Shown here: positions 36,329-46,512 of the stretch, in pieces
How positions within the stretch are numbered: the first letter of the stretch is position 1
Layout of the letters: each line of letters opens with the position of its first letter
Source of the DNA: Rhizobium sullae
Lineage (GTDB): Bacteria; Pseudomonadota; Alphaproteobacteria; Rhizobiales; Rhizobiaceae
Direction of reading: 5' to 3'
NCBI RefSeq assembly: GCF_025200715.1
Contig: NZ_CP104143.1
Location: forward strand, 868,001-932,000
DNA length: 64,000 nt
Program-made: the position numbers and the translations under genes
The notes under the pieces: generated by a model
What the model saw: only the letters and a program-made list of their open reading frames with translations
Database searches by the model: none
What the model was told of the DNA's origin: nothing

Positions 36329-37216
36329 ATGGCTTTGCAGTCCATGACTGGTTTTGCGCGGCGCGAGGGAACGAGCGGCCGCTGGCGCTGGGCATGGGAA
36401 CTGCGGTCGGTCAACGGCAAGGGGCTTGACCTGCGGCTTCGCCTGCCGCCCGGCCTCGAGCGCATGGAAACCGATGTCCGCCGTGTCACGGGCGAACAGT
36501 TCAGCCGCGGCAACATGCAGGTCAACCTCTCGGTCTCGGCCGGCGAGAACCGCTTCGAAACTGTTCTCAACCAGGAAGCGCTGGCCAACGTGCTCGCCAT
36601 GCGCGACCAGCTTGCAGGCGTCATCGATCCGGCGCCGCTGACCCTCGATACACTGCTTTCCATCCGCGGGCTCGTTGAGTTTCGCGAGACTGAGGACAGC
36701 GAGGCAGAGATCGCCGCGCGCGATTCAGACATCACCAACGGCCTGTTCGCCGCGCTCGCCGACCTCAAGCATATGCGGGAGCAGGAGGGCGCCGCGCTGT
36801 CCCGCGTGCTGCTCAATCACGTCTCGACGATCGAAGACCTGACGCATGCGATCGAGCGCGACCCGTCGCGCACGCCGCAGGAGATTTCCTCGCGCATCAA
36901 GGCGCAGGTTGCCTTGCTGATGGACGGGATAGGCGCGCTTGACCGCGACAGGCTGCATGCGGAAGCGGCGTTGCTCGCGACCAAGGCCGATCTTCGCGAA
37001 GAGATCGACCGGCTGAAGGCGCATGTCGCGGCTGCGCGCGATCTGTTGGGCCGCGGTGGTCCGGTCGGCCGCAAGCTCGATTTCCTTGCACAGGAATTTA
37101 ACCGCGAATCGAATACTATCTGTTCCAAGTCGAATGCCTCGGCGGTTACGGCTGCCGGCATCGAACTGAAAGTCGTCATCGACCAGTTCCGCGAACAGGT
37201 CCAGAATCTGGAGTAG
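36329..37216 (+). CDS. YicC-family endoribonuclease-like protein
   Basis: 295 residues from MALQSMTGFAR (36329; GGAGG upstream). Hallmarks are SMTGFAR at the start, the RSVNGKGLDLRLRLP segment and the C-terminal DFLAQEFNRESNTICSKS and DQFREQVQNLE. YicC proteins are RNA-cleaving or RNA-decay adaptor proteins in E. coli studies; the rhizobial role is untested. Stands between mltG and gmk with short gaps, an arrangement shared by many alphaproteobacteria. Confidence 0.9.
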   Translation: MALQSMTGFARREGTSGRWRWAWELRSVNGKGLDLRLRLPPGLERMETDVRRVTGEQFSRGNMQVNLSVSAGENRFETVLNQEALANVLAMRDQLAGVIDPAPLTLDTLLSIRGLVEFRETEDSEAEIAARDSDITNGLFAALADLKHMREQEGAALSRVLLNHVSTIEDLTHAIERDPSRTPQEISSRIKAQVALLMDGIGALDRDRLHAEAALLATKADLREEIDRLKAHVAAARDLLGRGGPVGRKLDFLAQEFNRESNTICSKSNASAVTAAGIELKVVIDQFREQVQNLE

Positions 37217-37219
37217 GAC

Positions 37220-37882
37220 ATGAAACCGGCGAAAGCTTCGCCCGTTCCGATCGCCCGCCGCGGTCTGATGCTCGTCATCTCGTCGCCGTCGGGCGCGGGC
37301 AAGTCGACGATCGCAAGGACGCTGCTGGCACAGGACAAGCAGATCGGCCTCTCCGTCAGCGTGACGACCCGCCAGCGGCGCCCGAGCGAGGTCGAGGGCA
37401 TTCATTACCATTTCAAGAGCATTCGCGAATTCGAGCGGCTGCGCGATTCCGATGCGCTGCTGGAATGGGCCGAAGTGCACGGCAATTTCTACGGCACGCC
37501 GCGCGAGCCGGTGGAAGCTGCGATGGCCGAAGGCCGCGACATGCTTTTCGATATCGACTGGCAGGGCGCCCAGCAGTTGCAGGAGAAGATGTCGGCAGAC
37601 GTCGTGTCGATCTTCGTCCTGCCGCCGACGATGACTGAATTGCAGTCGCGCCTTCACCGGCGTGCCGAAGATTCGGAAGAGGTCATCGCCCAGCGCCTTT
37701 CCAATTCACGCGCCGAGATCTCCCATTGGCGGGAATATGACTATGTCATCGTCAACGACGACCTCGACACCGCCTTCGACGCCGTCCAGTCGATCGTGAA
37801 GGCCGAACGCCTGCGCCGCGACCGGCGGCACGGCATCTACGATTTCGTCACCAAATTGCTGGAAGAAACGCCCGCTCTCTAA
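37220..37882 (+). CDS. gmk: Guanylate kinase
   Basis: 220 residues. Phosphorylates GMP to GDP. P-loop [10 protein letters not shown] (about 21-30), GMP-binding [14 protein letters not shown] with the conserved Arg, and DIDWQGAQQ are present. Four bases after yicC; its stop overlaps the convergent rsmA by 4 bases. Confidence 0.96.
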   Translation: MKPAKASPVPIARRGLMLVISSPSGAGKSTIARTLLAQDKQIGLSVSVTTRQRRPSEVEGIHYHFKSIREFERLRDSDALLEWAEVHGNFYGTPREPVEAAMAEGRDMLFDIDWQGAQQLQEKMSADVVSIFVLPPTMTELQSRLHRRAEDSEEVIAQRLSNSRAEISHWREYDYVIVNDDLDTAFDAVQSIVKAERLRRDRRHGIYDFVTKLLEETPAL

Positions 37883-38706
37883 AGCGAATTCGCAAGCAGG
37901 CAGAATTCCTCGACGGAAAGCGTTTCTGCGCGGCGCTGCGGATCGATGCCTACCTTATTGAGCAGGCTCTCGCCGCCCAGCGGCTTGAGGCTCTGGCGTA
38001 GCATCTTGCGCCGCTGACCGAAGGCAGCATGCGTTACTCTTTCAAGGTTGGCGACGGCGCAGGGGATGGGGTTTTCCTTCGGCGTCAGATGCACCACCGT
38101 CGACGTCACCTTCGGCGGCGGCGTGAAGGCCTGCGGCGAGACGTCGAAGGCCATGTACGCATCGGTCCTCCAGCCGCAAAGCACGCCGAGCCGACCATAG
38201 TGGTCGTCGTCCTGTGCGGCGACGATACGCTCACCAACTTCCTTCTGGAACATTAGCGTCAGGGAATCCCAGAACGGCGGCCATTCCTTTGGCAGCAGCC
38301 AGTTCACCAGCAGTTGCGTGCCGACATTGTAGGGAAGATTGGCGATGATCTTGACAGGTCCCTCGGGCGCCAGCGCCTCGAAATCGGTCTTCAGCGCATC
38401 GCCGCCCATAACCTCGAGCCGGTCAGGGTAGTGGTCCGATATTTCCGCTAGCGCGGGCAGGCATCGCGGATCACGCTCGACGGCAATCACCTTCTTCGCC
38501 CCTAGCGCCAGGATGGCACGCGTCAGCCCACCGGGTCCAGGGCCTACCTCGAAGACGGTACAGCCTTCCAGCGATCCTGCCGTGCGTGCCACTTTCTGCG
38601 TCAGGTTGAGGTCGAGAAGGAAGTTTTGCCCGAGCGCCTTGCGTGCATCGAGGCCGTGACGCTGGATCACGTCCCGAAGCGGCGGCAGACCATCGAGTGC
38701 GGCCAT
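37879..38706 (-). CDS. rsmA: 16S rRNA (adenine1518-N6/adenine1519-N6)-dimethyltransferase
   Basis: 275 residues (KsgA). SAM motif [16 protein letters not shown] and the dimethylating motif [10 protein letters not shown] are complete, with LGQNFLLD early on. Dimethylates two adjacent adenines in helix 45 and its loss confers kasugamycin resistance. Its ATG overlaps the pdxA stop by one base (TGATG), so the two are translationally coupled. Confidence 0.96.
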   Translation of the reverse strand: MAALDGLPPLRDVIQRHGLDARKALGQNFLLDLNLTQKVARTAGSLEGCTVFEVGPGPGGLTRAILALGAKKVIAVERDPRCLPALAEISDHYPDRLEVMGGDALKTDFEALAPEGPVKIIANLPYNVGTQLLVNWLLPKEWPPFWDSLTLMFQKEVGERIVAAQDDDHYGRLGVLCGWRTDAYMAFDVSPQAFTPPPKVTSTVVHLTPKENPIPCAVANLERVTHAAFGQRRKMLRQSLKPLGGESLLNKVGIDPQRRAETLSVEEFCLLANSL

Positions 38707-39728
38707 CAGCGATGTTCCGCCGAACGACTGAGATGGGCTGCAAGCTTGAGGGCGGCAATCAGGCTCTGTTCGCGCGCAAGGCCCTTACCGGCAATACCGA
38801 ATGCCGTTCCGTGATCCGGCGATGTCCGCACGAAGGGCAGGCCGAGCGTCACATTGACGGAATCGTCGAAGCCAAGGGCCTTGACCGGGATCAGGGCCTG
38901 ATCGTGATACATGCAGACCGCGACATCATACCGGGCGCGGGCCTCGTCGTGGAACATGGTATCGGCGGGAAGGGGGCCGATCGCGTCGATGCCCTCGGAG
39001 CGAAGAAGCTGTATGGCGGGATGAATGATGTCTTCGTCCTCGCGTCCCATCGTTCCGCTTTCGCCAGCATGCGGATTGAGACCGGCGACGGCAAGGCGCG
39101 GTCTCTCGATGCCGAAGCGCTTTCGGAGGTCGGCGTGTGCGATGCGGCACGTTTCCACAATCAGTTCGCCGCTCAGAGCCTGGGGAACGTCCTTGATCGG
39201 GATATGAATGGTAACCGGGATCGCCCGCAGCTTGGGGCCCGCCAGCATCATAACGGGCCTGACCGGTTTGCCGGTCGCGCGGGTAGCGAGATCGGCAAGA
39301 AATTCAGTATGTCCGGGAAATTTGAAGCCAGCCTCGTAAAGGACGGCTTTGGCGATGGGATTGGTGACGACGCCTGCCGCCTCGCCTTTGACGACCAGCG
39401 ATACGGCGGTTTCGATCGCGGCAATCGTAGCAGGCGCCGTCGCGACATGCGGCTCGCCGGCGGCCACTTCGACGCCGGCAGGAATTGGCAGGACGGGCAG
39501 GGCATCGGCAAAGACATCCGGAGCCGTTGCAGCGCTCGCCTCAGCTATCGCGACGGAAAGATCGAGCTGCCGCGCTCTTACCGCCAGCACGTCTGGGTCG
39601 CCGATCAGAAAGAAAGGTGGCAGGCCAAGCTCACGCCGCCTCAGCCAGGCCATCAGGGTTATGTCCGGGCCGATGCCGGCCGGATCGCCTTGCGTCAGCG
39701 CAAGCGGGCGCGAAAATGGGGTAGCCAC
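38706..39728 (-). CDS. pdxA: 4-hydroxythreonine-4-phosphate dehydrogenase
   Basis: 340 residues. NAD-dependent step of DXP-dependent pyridoxal phosphate synthesis. Metal ligands in the PGHTEFLAD and [11 protein letters not shown] stretches and the opening [14 protein letters not shown] are characteristic. Middle gene of surA-pdxA-rsmA on the minus strand; 5 bases follow the surA-like gene. The neighbouring surA, pdxA, rsmA order is also seen in enterobacteria. Confidence 0.95.
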   Translation of the reverse strand: MATPFSRPLALTQGDPAGIGPDITLMAWLRRRELGLPPFFLIGDPDVLAVRARQLDLSVAIAEASAATAPDVFADALPVLPIPAGVEVAAGEPHVATAPATIAAIETAVSLVVKGEAAGVVTNPIAKAVLYEAGFKFPGHTEFLADLATRATGKPVRPVMMLAGPKLRAIPVTIHIPIKDVPQALSGELIVETCRIAHADLRKRFGIERPRLAVAGLNPHAGESGTMGREDEDIIHPAIQLLRSEGIDAIGPLPADTMFHDEARARYDVAVCMYHDQALIPVKALGFDDSVNVTLGLPFVRTSPDHGTAFGIAGKGLAREQSLIAALKLAAHLSRSAEHR

Positions 39729-39733
39729 GGCGG

Positions 39734-40684
39734 TCAGCGATAGATGATCTGCGCCTTCTTGCGCAGCTCTTCCATATATTTGGCGGCGTTTTCGTTTTCC
39801 GGCGCGCTCTTGCCGGCCTTGGCCTTGTCGAGGTCTTCCTGCCGGAAAACGATCTCAGCGGCCGTATCGTCGGACACCTCGCGCTGGCTGCAGATCGCAA
39901 GATACTCCACGCCCTTGTCCGTCACGCGGGTCGCCGTGGTATTGCCCTTGGCCTGCTCGACCAATGGCTTCCACTCGGCCGGAAGTTCGGGCGCCAGGAT
40001 GCGGCCAAGTTCGCGGACCGAGACGTCGCGCATTGTTGCTGCAAAGACCTTTGCCTGTTCGCAGCCCGGATATTTCGAACGTGAGGCTTCGGCCTCGCTC
40101 TTGCGCTTGCCCGTAATGCCCTTCTTCGCTTGCGGCACCACGAAGATGATTTGCTGAAGCATGTATTCGGTCGTGACCGGTTTTTGCTTGTTGTTTTCCA
40201 TCATGCGACTGACGAGATCGCTGCTCGACATGCGGGCACTCGACCCATAGCGCGCATTGACGACACGCGGCCAGCTCATTTGCACTGCAATATACTGCTT
40301 GAAATGATCGGCGCCGACCCCGGCCTGAGTGAGAACTTGGGTAAGCTGCTCGGTCGAGAGCTTGTTTCCGGATGCAAAGCGCGCAAAGGACGCATTGACG
40401 TCATCCTGGGAGACGGACATGCGCACCCGCGAGATTTCCTGACGCTTCAGGGTTTCCTCAACAAGCGATTCTTCTGCCGTCTTCGCATCGGCCTTCTGGC
40501 GCTGGAGACGAAGGAACGCCTGGCGCGTTGCGACGTCGCCTGTGGTCAGCGCCACCCCGTTGACGACGGCCTTGACTTCGCTGGCGGCAAAAGCGGAACC
40601 GCCCTGGGGCTGAACAAGCGCCCCGAGCACGCACAAGGCAGCTCCGGCAAACAGAGTTGTGACAATTTTTCTCGCGCCAATCAT
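39734..40684 (-). CDS. surA: SurA-like periplasmic chaperone/peptidyl-prolyl isomerase
   Basis: 316 residues. Signal peptide ([19 protein letters not shown], likely cut near AFA). SurA N-domain with [22 protein letters not shown], then one degenerate parvulin segment ([12 protein letters not shown] and [14 protein letters not shown]) and a C-terminal helix. It assists outer-membrane protein folding, including LptD, which is encoded upstream. The parvulin active-site residues are not clear, so isomerase activity is doubtful. Ribosome binding site and start MIGARKIV agree with a single frame. Confidence 0.88.
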   Translation of the reverse strand: MIGARKIVTTLFAGAALCVLGALVQPQGGSAFAASEVKAVVNGVALTTGDVATRQAFLRLQRQKADAKTAEESLVEETLKRQEISRVRMSVSQDDVNASFARFASGNKLSTEQLTQVLTQAGVGADHFKQYIAVQMSWPRVVNARYGSSARMSSSDLVSRMMENNKQKPVTTEYMLQQIIFVVPQAKKGITGKRKSEAEASRSKYPGCEQAKVFAATMRDVSVRELGRILAPELPAEWKPLVEQAKGNTTATRVTDKGVEYLAICSQREVSDDTAAEIVFRQEDLDKAKAGKSAPENENAAKYMEELRKKAQIIYR

Positions 40685-40813
40685 GTGTCAATCCTTCCCA
40701 TAGACGCTGCGGCAGCAAGTGCGCGTGTACACAGCTTTGCCGAGGCCGGATACCGCCAAGCGACATCCCTATGCCTCATAACCCGATTGACGGCAATGTC
40801 CTGCATAGTGTTG

Positions 40814-40845
40814 CGGCGAAAGAAAGGCCCCACTTTCTTTCGCCG
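40814..40845 (-). terminator. Strong hairpin between lptD and surA
   Basis: CGGCGAAAGAAAG (40814-40826), loop GCCCCA, CTTTCTTTCGCCG (40833-40845): 13 perfect pairs about 14 bases after the lptD stop. No long T-run follows on the minus strand, so it may be a terminator, an attenuator or an RNA-stabilising hairpin; surA begins 130 bases further on. Confidence 0.6.
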
Positions 40846-40858
40846 TCCAATGTCGCGA

Positions 40859-43216
40859 TCAATTATTGTAGATATTCTTTTCGATATCGTCAGAATATCC
40901 AACGTTGATATCGCCAAGCGTGCGGAACGTGAGTCTGGCACCGATGCTCCAATCGCTTGCCGACTGGTCGCTCGTATCGCGTTTCGAACTATAGGCGATT
41001 GTGAAGATCGTGCATTCGTCTTCATAGGAAAGGCCGAGTGTCTTCCTGCTGACGACATCGTTGTTGAGATCCCATGCGATGCCACCGAAGACGGACCAGT
41101 AGTCCTTGAACTTGACCGTTGCCTTGGCCTGGATTTCATCGCTGTCTTCAGCAAACCCGTAGTCCGGCTGTGCGGAAATATGGGTGTAGAGAAGCTGGCT
41201 CTGGAACGTATCGGTCTGGAAACCGGTCGTCAGATCGCCGCGACGGAAGGAAAGATCCTCCTCGTCCAGGCGGTACGAGGCGGCGAAGGAAAGCCCCTGC
41301 GGCGTCTCCACACCGGCCAGTCCGACATAGTCGGAACGGGTGGTCTCGAGACCCGAATCCGCCCCCACATTCACGAGATCGTCCTCGGCAAACGAGTTCT
41401 GACCGGCAAGCTGATAGGACTGGCCGAAAATGCCGTGAAGCTTGTAGCCGTTGTCGAACGTGCCGGTGTACTGGAAGCCAATATTGGCGCGCGTGCCGCC
41501 CTCGATGCGATCGTAACCCGAGAACTTGTCACGCTCGAAAAGCGACGTCGCGTCGAAAACGAAGCTTTGCGCGTCCTCGTTGGGTAGGGCGCCTGCCAGC
41601 GGCTCGTCGGGACGGGCGTAGACTTGTGCGATCGGTTCGAAGACGTGCGTGCTGTTTGCCGTGGTCATCAGGATAGGATAGCGCGCTTCCAGGCCGGCGG
41701 TGATCATTCCGCGCGTTGCGCTTTTGCCGTCGTCGTAATTGCCGTCGTAAGTTCCAAGCACGCTTGGATCGTCCATGTTGAGCGCGAGTGCATCGCCTCG
41801 TGCGGCGATGAGAGGCGTAATAAGTACGCCCTGGGGCGTCACGAAAGTACGCTTCCATTCCAACTCGCCCGTCAGGCGGGACGTCTGTCCCTCGAGGCCT
41901 GGGAAGCGGTTTTCGCCCGCAGGGTTGAGGAAGAAGCTGTCGTGGGTGCGCGAAATATTCGTAAAGTTGACATCGAGCGACAGCTCGCCGCCGGCAAGCG
42001 GCTGCGGTGCCACGGCATGATAGTCTATCACCGGATAGACGATCGCCTGCTCTTTTTCTGCCTCGCTATCGGGATCGGCATCCTGGACGTCAAAATAGAA
42101 CGATCTGATGTCGAAGTAATTCCGCTTGCCGAGACCCGTCAGATAAACCTGGTTGTTGTGGGTCGTTTCGTTGAAGCCTTTGAGTTCGTAGGTACGCGAG
42201 AAGTTATTGTCGCTCTGGACCATGACATCCCAGCCGAATGTCCAGCGGGGATTGATCTTGAACTCTGCCTGGGATCCAATCATTCCGCGGTTATCGGCTT
42301 CACGGTCGCTCGTGTCCTCGGTGAAGCTCTGCGGATGTATCTGGTTGATGCCCGCAACGCGGAGCGTATGCGTGCCGTTTTCGAAACGCTGCCGGAACTC
42401 AGCATCGAGCAGGAAGCCCTGATTCGTGTAGCCGGTGCCGCTGACTGTCAGGTCCATGCTCGGCGAGAAAACGTAGTAGTAGGGAACCGTCAGGCCGAAG
42501 CCGAGGTTCTGCGATGTGCTGAAGCTGGGGAACAGGAAGCCGGACTTTCGCTTGACCGTCTGGTCCGGAACCTCGATCCAGGGGAGGAAGGCGATCGGAT
42601 GACCGAGCAGTTCGAAGCGTGCCTTCTCCAGCCGGATGGTATGTTTTTCGCCGTTCTGGATGACGCGCTCGGCCTTGACCTGCCAGAAAGGCGGGCGTTC
42701 GGGGCGTTCGGCGCAGGGAAGGCATGCCGTGTAAACGCCCTTGTTGAGGATCATCAGATTGTCGTTGACCCGCTCGCCGCTTTCAGCGGCGATGCGCGTG
42801 TTGTCCGTAGTCTCGATGCGCAGCGCATTGACGAAGCCTTCGGCGAAGTCGTCTGTCACGTCGAGCTTGTCGGAATACATGCGATTGCCGTCGGGGCTGA
42901 TCAGCTCGATATTGCCGATCGCCATCATCCGGCCCGTCTTCTGGTTGTATTCCACACGCTGGGCCACCATTTTGTAGCCCGCATAGTTGATCTGTACGCC
43001 TCCGATTGCGGAGACGATCTGCTGATCGCGGTTGTAGACGAGCTCGTTGGCCGAAAGCATCATCTTCGCTTCGGGATCGACCCTCGGCTGCAGCCTCTGC
43101 AGCGTCGAATCTTGCGCGAATACGGCGGGAATGTTTCCGGAATAGCTGAGCAGAGTCGTCCCTGCGAGCAGGGCAACCAACTGTTTACTAAAAGTCTTGC
43201 GGTCGCCTGCCGCCAC
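40859..43216 (-). CDS. lptD: LPS-assembly outer-membrane protein LptD
   Basis: About 785 residues from a GTG at 43216 (AGGAGG 7 bases upstream), overlapping the lptG stop as TAGTG. Signal peptide (KQLVALLAGTTLLSYS, cut near VFA), OstA/LptA-like N-domain (KMMLSANELVYNRDQQIVSA), then the large C-terminal beta-barrel ending in a terminal aromatic-rich strand. Inserts LPS into the outer leaflet of the outer membrane with LptE. Two cysteines occur in the ACLPCAERP segment. Forms an lptF-lptG-lptD-surA order. Confidence 0.93.
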   Translation of the reverse strand: MAAGDRKTFSKQLVALLAGTTLLSYSGNIPAVFAQDSTLQRLQPRVDPEAKMMLSANELVYNRDQQIVSAIGGVQINYAGYKMVAQRVEYNQKTGRMMAIGNIELISPDGNRMYSDKLDVTDDFAEGFVNALRIETTDNTRIAAESGERVNDNLMILNKGVYTACLPCAERPERPPFWQVKAERVIQNGEKHTIRLEKARFELLGHPIAFLPWIEVPDQTVKRKSGFLFPSFSTSQNLGFGLTVPYYYVFSPSMDLTVSGTGYTNQGFLLDAEFRQRFENGTHTLRVAGINQIHPQSFTEDTSDREADNRGMIGSQAEFKINPRWTFGWDVMVQSDNNFSRTYELKGFNETTHNNQVYLTGLGKRNYFDIRSFYFDVQDADPDSEAEKEQAIVYPVIDYHAVAPQPLAGGELSLDVNFTNISRTHDSFFLNPAGENRFPGLEGQTSRLTGELEWKRTFVTPQGVLITPLIAARGDALALNMDDPSVLGTYDGNYDDGKSATRGMITAGLEARYPILMTTANSTHVFEPIAQVYARPDEPLAGALPNEDAQSFVFDATSLFERDKFSGYDRIEGGTRANIGFQYTGTFDNGYKLHGIFGQSYQLAGQNSFAEDDLVNVGADSGLETTRSDYVGLAGVETPQGLSFAASYRLDEEDLSFRRGDLTTGFQTDTFQSQLLYTHISAQPDYGFAEDSDEIQAKATVKFKDYWSVFGGIAWDLNNDVVSRKTLGLSYEDECTIFTIAYSSKRDTSDQSASDWSIGARLTFRTLGDINVGYSDDIEKNIYNN

Positions 43217-44304
43217 TAGCCGTCCTCCTGATGAAGCAGAATCGTTGCGCCGAGAGCCAATGCGACGACGACCGGAATCCAAGCCGCCACGAAAGGCGGT
43301 ACGACTCCGCTGCTTCCAAATGCCTTTACAAGCACGTTGACGACATAAAGCACGAAGCCCGAAAGGATTCCACCCAGAATCACCGACCTCGACTGGTTGA
43401 ACCGGCTAAATTTTAGCGACACTGTTGCAGCAATGAGAGTCATCGCGACAAGCAGCAGCGGTTGGGACAGCAATGAGTGGAATTGCGTCTCCAGTGCCTT
43501 CGTCGGAACGCCGAAGGATTTGGCAATTGCTATTCGATTGGAAAGATCAAAAAAGGCAACGGTTTCAGGCGCTGTCAACCGTTCCTGGACGAAATCCTGT
43601 TTCAGATTGGTGCGAAGTTGAAGAGTATCCTTTCGAACCGCGATTTCGCCTGGCCGGCGTTCGGTAATGTTCTTAAGAAGCCAGTAACCATCTTCCAATT
43701 TTGCCGAAGCTGCGTCCTGTCGCAGAATGACGCGGCCGGCCGAATCGAAGTGGATCAAAACGGCATCGATCAGCAGCGTCCCGTTCTCCTGAATCGTGCG
43801 CGCGCCGATGATGACGTCGTCCTGGCCGCTGATCTGGCGCAGCCAGGGAACCTGCGGCTTGTTGCTTGTTGCTTTTTCCTGGCCGCGCCAATCGGTTTCC
43901 ACGAGTGCTGCCTGCCGCTGACCCCAAGCCGCGAGTGGATTGATGACGGTCATCGTCAGGATGCCGAGCAGGAAGGCGCCGGCGATGAAAGGCGACATGA
44001 ACTGCCACACCGAGATGCCGGCTGCGCGCGCCACCACCAGTTCATACCTGCGGTTCAATCCGATCAGCACGGTCATCCCGACGAAGAGCGCTATGAAAGG
44101 CACGGTCTGCTGAATGATGAGCGGCAGCCTGACGGCCGTCATCAGCAGGCCTCCGGCAACTGTATAGCCCGGCAGGCCCGACATCCGGCCTGCCGTCTCA
44201 CTGAAATCGATAAGGTAGACGATCGAGATGATTCCGAGGAAGAACCAGATCGTGATCGCAAGATACCGGCGGAAGAAGTAGCGTCCCAGGGTGCCGAAGA
44301 TCAT
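43216..44304 (-). CDS. lptG: LPS export ABC transporter permease LptG
   Basis: 362 residues; YjgP/YjgQ fold with six membrane helices and a periplasmic jellyroll (RVILRQDAASAKLEDGYWLL region). Starts GRYFFRRYLAITIWFFLGII. With LptF and the ATPase LptB it extracts LPS from the inner membrane and passes it to LptC. Its ATG overlaps the lptF stop (ATGA) and its stop overlaps lptD, so the three are coupled. Confidence 0.95.
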   Translation of the reverse strand: MIFGTLGRYFFRRYLAITIWFFLGIISIVYLIDFSETAGRMSGLPGYTVAGGLLMTAVRLPLIIQQTVPFIALFVGMTVLIGLNRRYELVVARAAGISVWQFMSPFIAGAFLLGILTMTVINPLAAWGQRQAALVETDWRGQEKATSNKPQVPWLRQISGQDDVIIGARTIQENGTLLIDAVLIHFDSAGRVILRQDAASAKLEDGYWLLKNITERRPGEIAVRKDTLQLRTNLKQDFVQERLTAPETVAFFDLSNRIAIAKSFGVPTKALETQFHSLLSQPLLLVAMTLIAATVSLKFSRFNQSRSVILGGILSGFVLYVVNVLVKAFGSSGVVPPFVAAWIPVVVALALGATILLHQEDG

Positions 44305-45479
44305 GCGCGGCCTCCGGGCGTTTTTCCGATTGCGGAAGGCAGCAGTCGCTCGATTCTATGCCAGATGCCGGCGGCGCGTTCTCCCACGGCGGCTGGAATC
44401 AAAAGACGCTTGTGCATGCTGAGGAAGACGATAGCGGCGATGCCGGCCACGACGGGTATCGCATACAGCACGCTGATGTAGAACGGATCCGTGTCGATCT
44501 GGTTTGCCGCGTAGAACGACGCCCAGCGCAGGGCAAAGGCAAGGGTCAGAGCCGCGACCATCGGATGGAGACGCGCCTCGCGATGCGACCGCGCGTCACC
44601 GGCGACCGCCAGCGCAATCAGCGCAAAAACGAAAGGCAGAACCCAATCGCTGAGCCGACGGTGAAGTTCAGCGCGGTACGACCCCGGCTTGGCGATGTAA
44701 TCCTTGTCGGCAGGATCCGGATTGAACAGGAAGGCCAGATCGCGGTCGCTGGCCCGAAGCGTCGCCTGCCCGCGGTTCTGCGTCAGATCGGAGAGATCGA
44801 AGGAATAGGAGTCGAATTTGATGATGGAGACGTTGCCGTCACGGGCTTTGCGCTGAACCTCGCCGTCGCGCATGATGAGTGATGTTCCCGCATCGTCGAC
44901 CGCGCCCTCGCGTGCGTAATAGATCATGTCGAAGGCGGGATCGCGCTCGTCGACGACGAACAGGCCCCTCAGCACGCGGCCTGCCAACCGTTCCGAAATC
45001 TGCACGTAGAGACCTTCATCGATCCTGCGGAAGTTCTTCTCTTCGATGACGGTGGACAGCAGATCGGCATAGGCTGCCGCGATCATCTGGCGCGCGCCGG
45101 TCTTAGCCTTCGGCTCGACGACGTTGTCGACGAAGAACGAGAATATGCTTATCACGGCCGCAAGCAGCAGGATCGGGCGGATGATGATGTTCCGTTTTGC
45201 GCCGGCCGCATCGATAACGGTCAGCTCCGAATCGTTGTTCATCGTCGTCAGCGTCTGAGTGACGCCGATCACAATGGCGAAGGGCAGGACGACAGGAATG
45301 ATCGATGGCAGGATCAGCGTCGCAAGCTTGGCGAACGAGCCAATCGACTGACCGCTATCGGTGACCAGGTTGATACGCTGCAGGACCTGGGTCGTCCATA
45401 TGATCGCGAGCACCGGCAGCAGCGCTACGAGAAACATCTGGCCGACGCGCCGCAATATGTAGATCTCTAGTAGTTTCAT
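44301..45479 (-). CDS. lptF: LPS export ABC transporter permease LptF
   Basis: 392 residues from MKLLEIYILRRVG (45479). YjgP/YjgQ family with an opening helix (MFLVALLPVLAIIWTTQ) and the LVTDSGQSIGSFAKLATLILPSI segment. Partner of LptG in the inner-membrane LPS extractor. First gene of the lptF-lptG-lptD block; a longer upstream reading adds only Cys-rich low-complexity sequence. The basic C-terminal tail is cytoplasmic. Confidence 0.94.
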   Translation of the reverse strand: MKLLEIYILRRVGQMFLVALLPVLAIIWTTQVLQRINLVTDSGQSIGSFAKLATLILPSIIPVVLPFAIVIGVTQTLTTMNNDSELTVIDAAGAKRNIIIRPILLLAAVISIFSFFVDNVVEPKAKTGARQMIAAAYADLLSTVIEEKNFRRIDEGLYVQISERLAGRVLRGLFVVDERDPAFDMIYYAREGAVDDAGTSLIMRDGEVQRKARDGNVSIIKFDSYSFDLSDLTQNRGQATLRASDRDLAFLFNPDPADKDYIAKPGSYRAELHRRLSDWVLPFVFALIALAVAGDARSHREARLHPMVAALTLAFALRWASFYAANQIDTDPFYISVLYAIPVVAGIAAIVFLSMHKRLLIPAAVGERAAGIWHRIERLLPSAIGKTPGGRA

Positions 45480-45578
45480 GCCTGCCCTTGAAAGCACCTG
45501 CGAAGCGGAGGCATCGCAGCAGGAACCCATCTAAGCTGTTTGCTGCGCATTTGCGACAAGCAGGTGTCAAAATTTCGC

Positions 45579-46346
45579 TCAAATTTCAGAATTTTTTGGC
45601 CGGTGTGACGAATCGGTAAACGCATAGACACCGGCAAAAACCACAATCGCCAAAAGCCAGCCGAGCACGAGATCGGACAGGTAGTGCGCGCCGAAGGAAA
45701 GCCGCATCAGCGGCGTGAGGATAGAGATCGCCAGAATCGGCAAAAACAGTCCGGTTCGCGCCGGTTGCGGTATCAGCATGACGAGGCAGAGCAGCCAGCC
45801 GGCGCTTGCCGCCTCTCCGGAGACAAACGAACAGTTCGACATGCACTTTCCGGCAAGCGATCCCGCCTGCACGAAATCGAAGCTGCCGCCGAAGTTGAGG
45901 GTCTCGATCGGCCGCGGCCGGCCCCAATGTGCCTTAAGGATGAGGTTCGCGATCAGGCCGGGTCCAAGCAGCAGTGATGCCAGGGCGATCTTGAGGTTTC
46001 GGGCCCGGAGCGCGTTGAAGGTTCCGCCGTGATGCCGGTAGCACGCAATCAGCAGGGCGAGTTGAAAGGCCCCCACAACATACGGCAGCCGAAAGAAAAT
46101 CGTTCTGAGCGTTTCCAGAAAGGGCTGACGTGAGGGGAAATGTCCGCAAATCTGCGCCGCTGCGTTGGAGGGTTTGCAGGTCTCGACGAGAAAGAAATGC
46201 CACGAGGCAACGATATCGACCTGCGGGAAAGAATGGAATATCAGAAGCAGCACCCACCACAGACAGAAGAGCGCTATAAAAATATATCCCGCGCTGGATG
46301 GAAAGCGAGCTTGGGCGGATGACTTGTCTGCAAGACTAGCGGTCAC
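45579..46346 (-). CDS. PAP2-superfamily membrane phosphatase (LpxF-like candidate)
   Basis: 255 residues, about six membrane helices. PAP2 motifs are KAHWGRPRP (Lys138, Arg143), SGE at 176-178 where the usual form is SGH, and RLSFGAHYLSDLVLGW (Arg215, His221, Asp225). Rhizobia use such enzymes (LpxE, LpxF) to remove lipid A phosphates, and the neighbourhood with lptF-lptG suggests an envelope role. The Glu in place of His is a variation to note. It follows no operon: about 100 bases upstream of lptF in the same orientation. Other members dephosphorylate undecaprenyl-PP or phosphatidate, so the substrate is open. Confidence 0.75.
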   Translation of the reverse strand: MTASLADKSSAQARFPSSAGYIFIALFCLWWVLLLIFHSFPQVDIVASWHFFLVETCKPSNAAAQICGHFPSRQPFLETLRTIFFRLPYVVGAFQLALLIACYRHHGGTFNALRARNLKIALASLLLGPGLIANLILKAHWGRPRPIETLNFGGSFDFVQAGSLAGKCMSNCSFVSGEAASAGWLLCLVMLIPQPARTGLFLPILAISILTPLMRLSFGAHYLSDLVLGWLLAIVVFAGVYAFTDSSHRPKNSEI

Positions 46347-46512
46347 GTCAGGGCATTCTTCTCATGGTTTCCGGCGCGCCATAGCAAGCACAGTTGCTTT
46401 TTGACTCGGTCCTGCAGATTTGTCCATGGTTTCCAGATCACGCTTGTTTTCAGCGCTGAAACCCGAAATTATCGCCGCCGGTTGGATTCCACAGAATCCG
46501 AATGGAGAAGAC

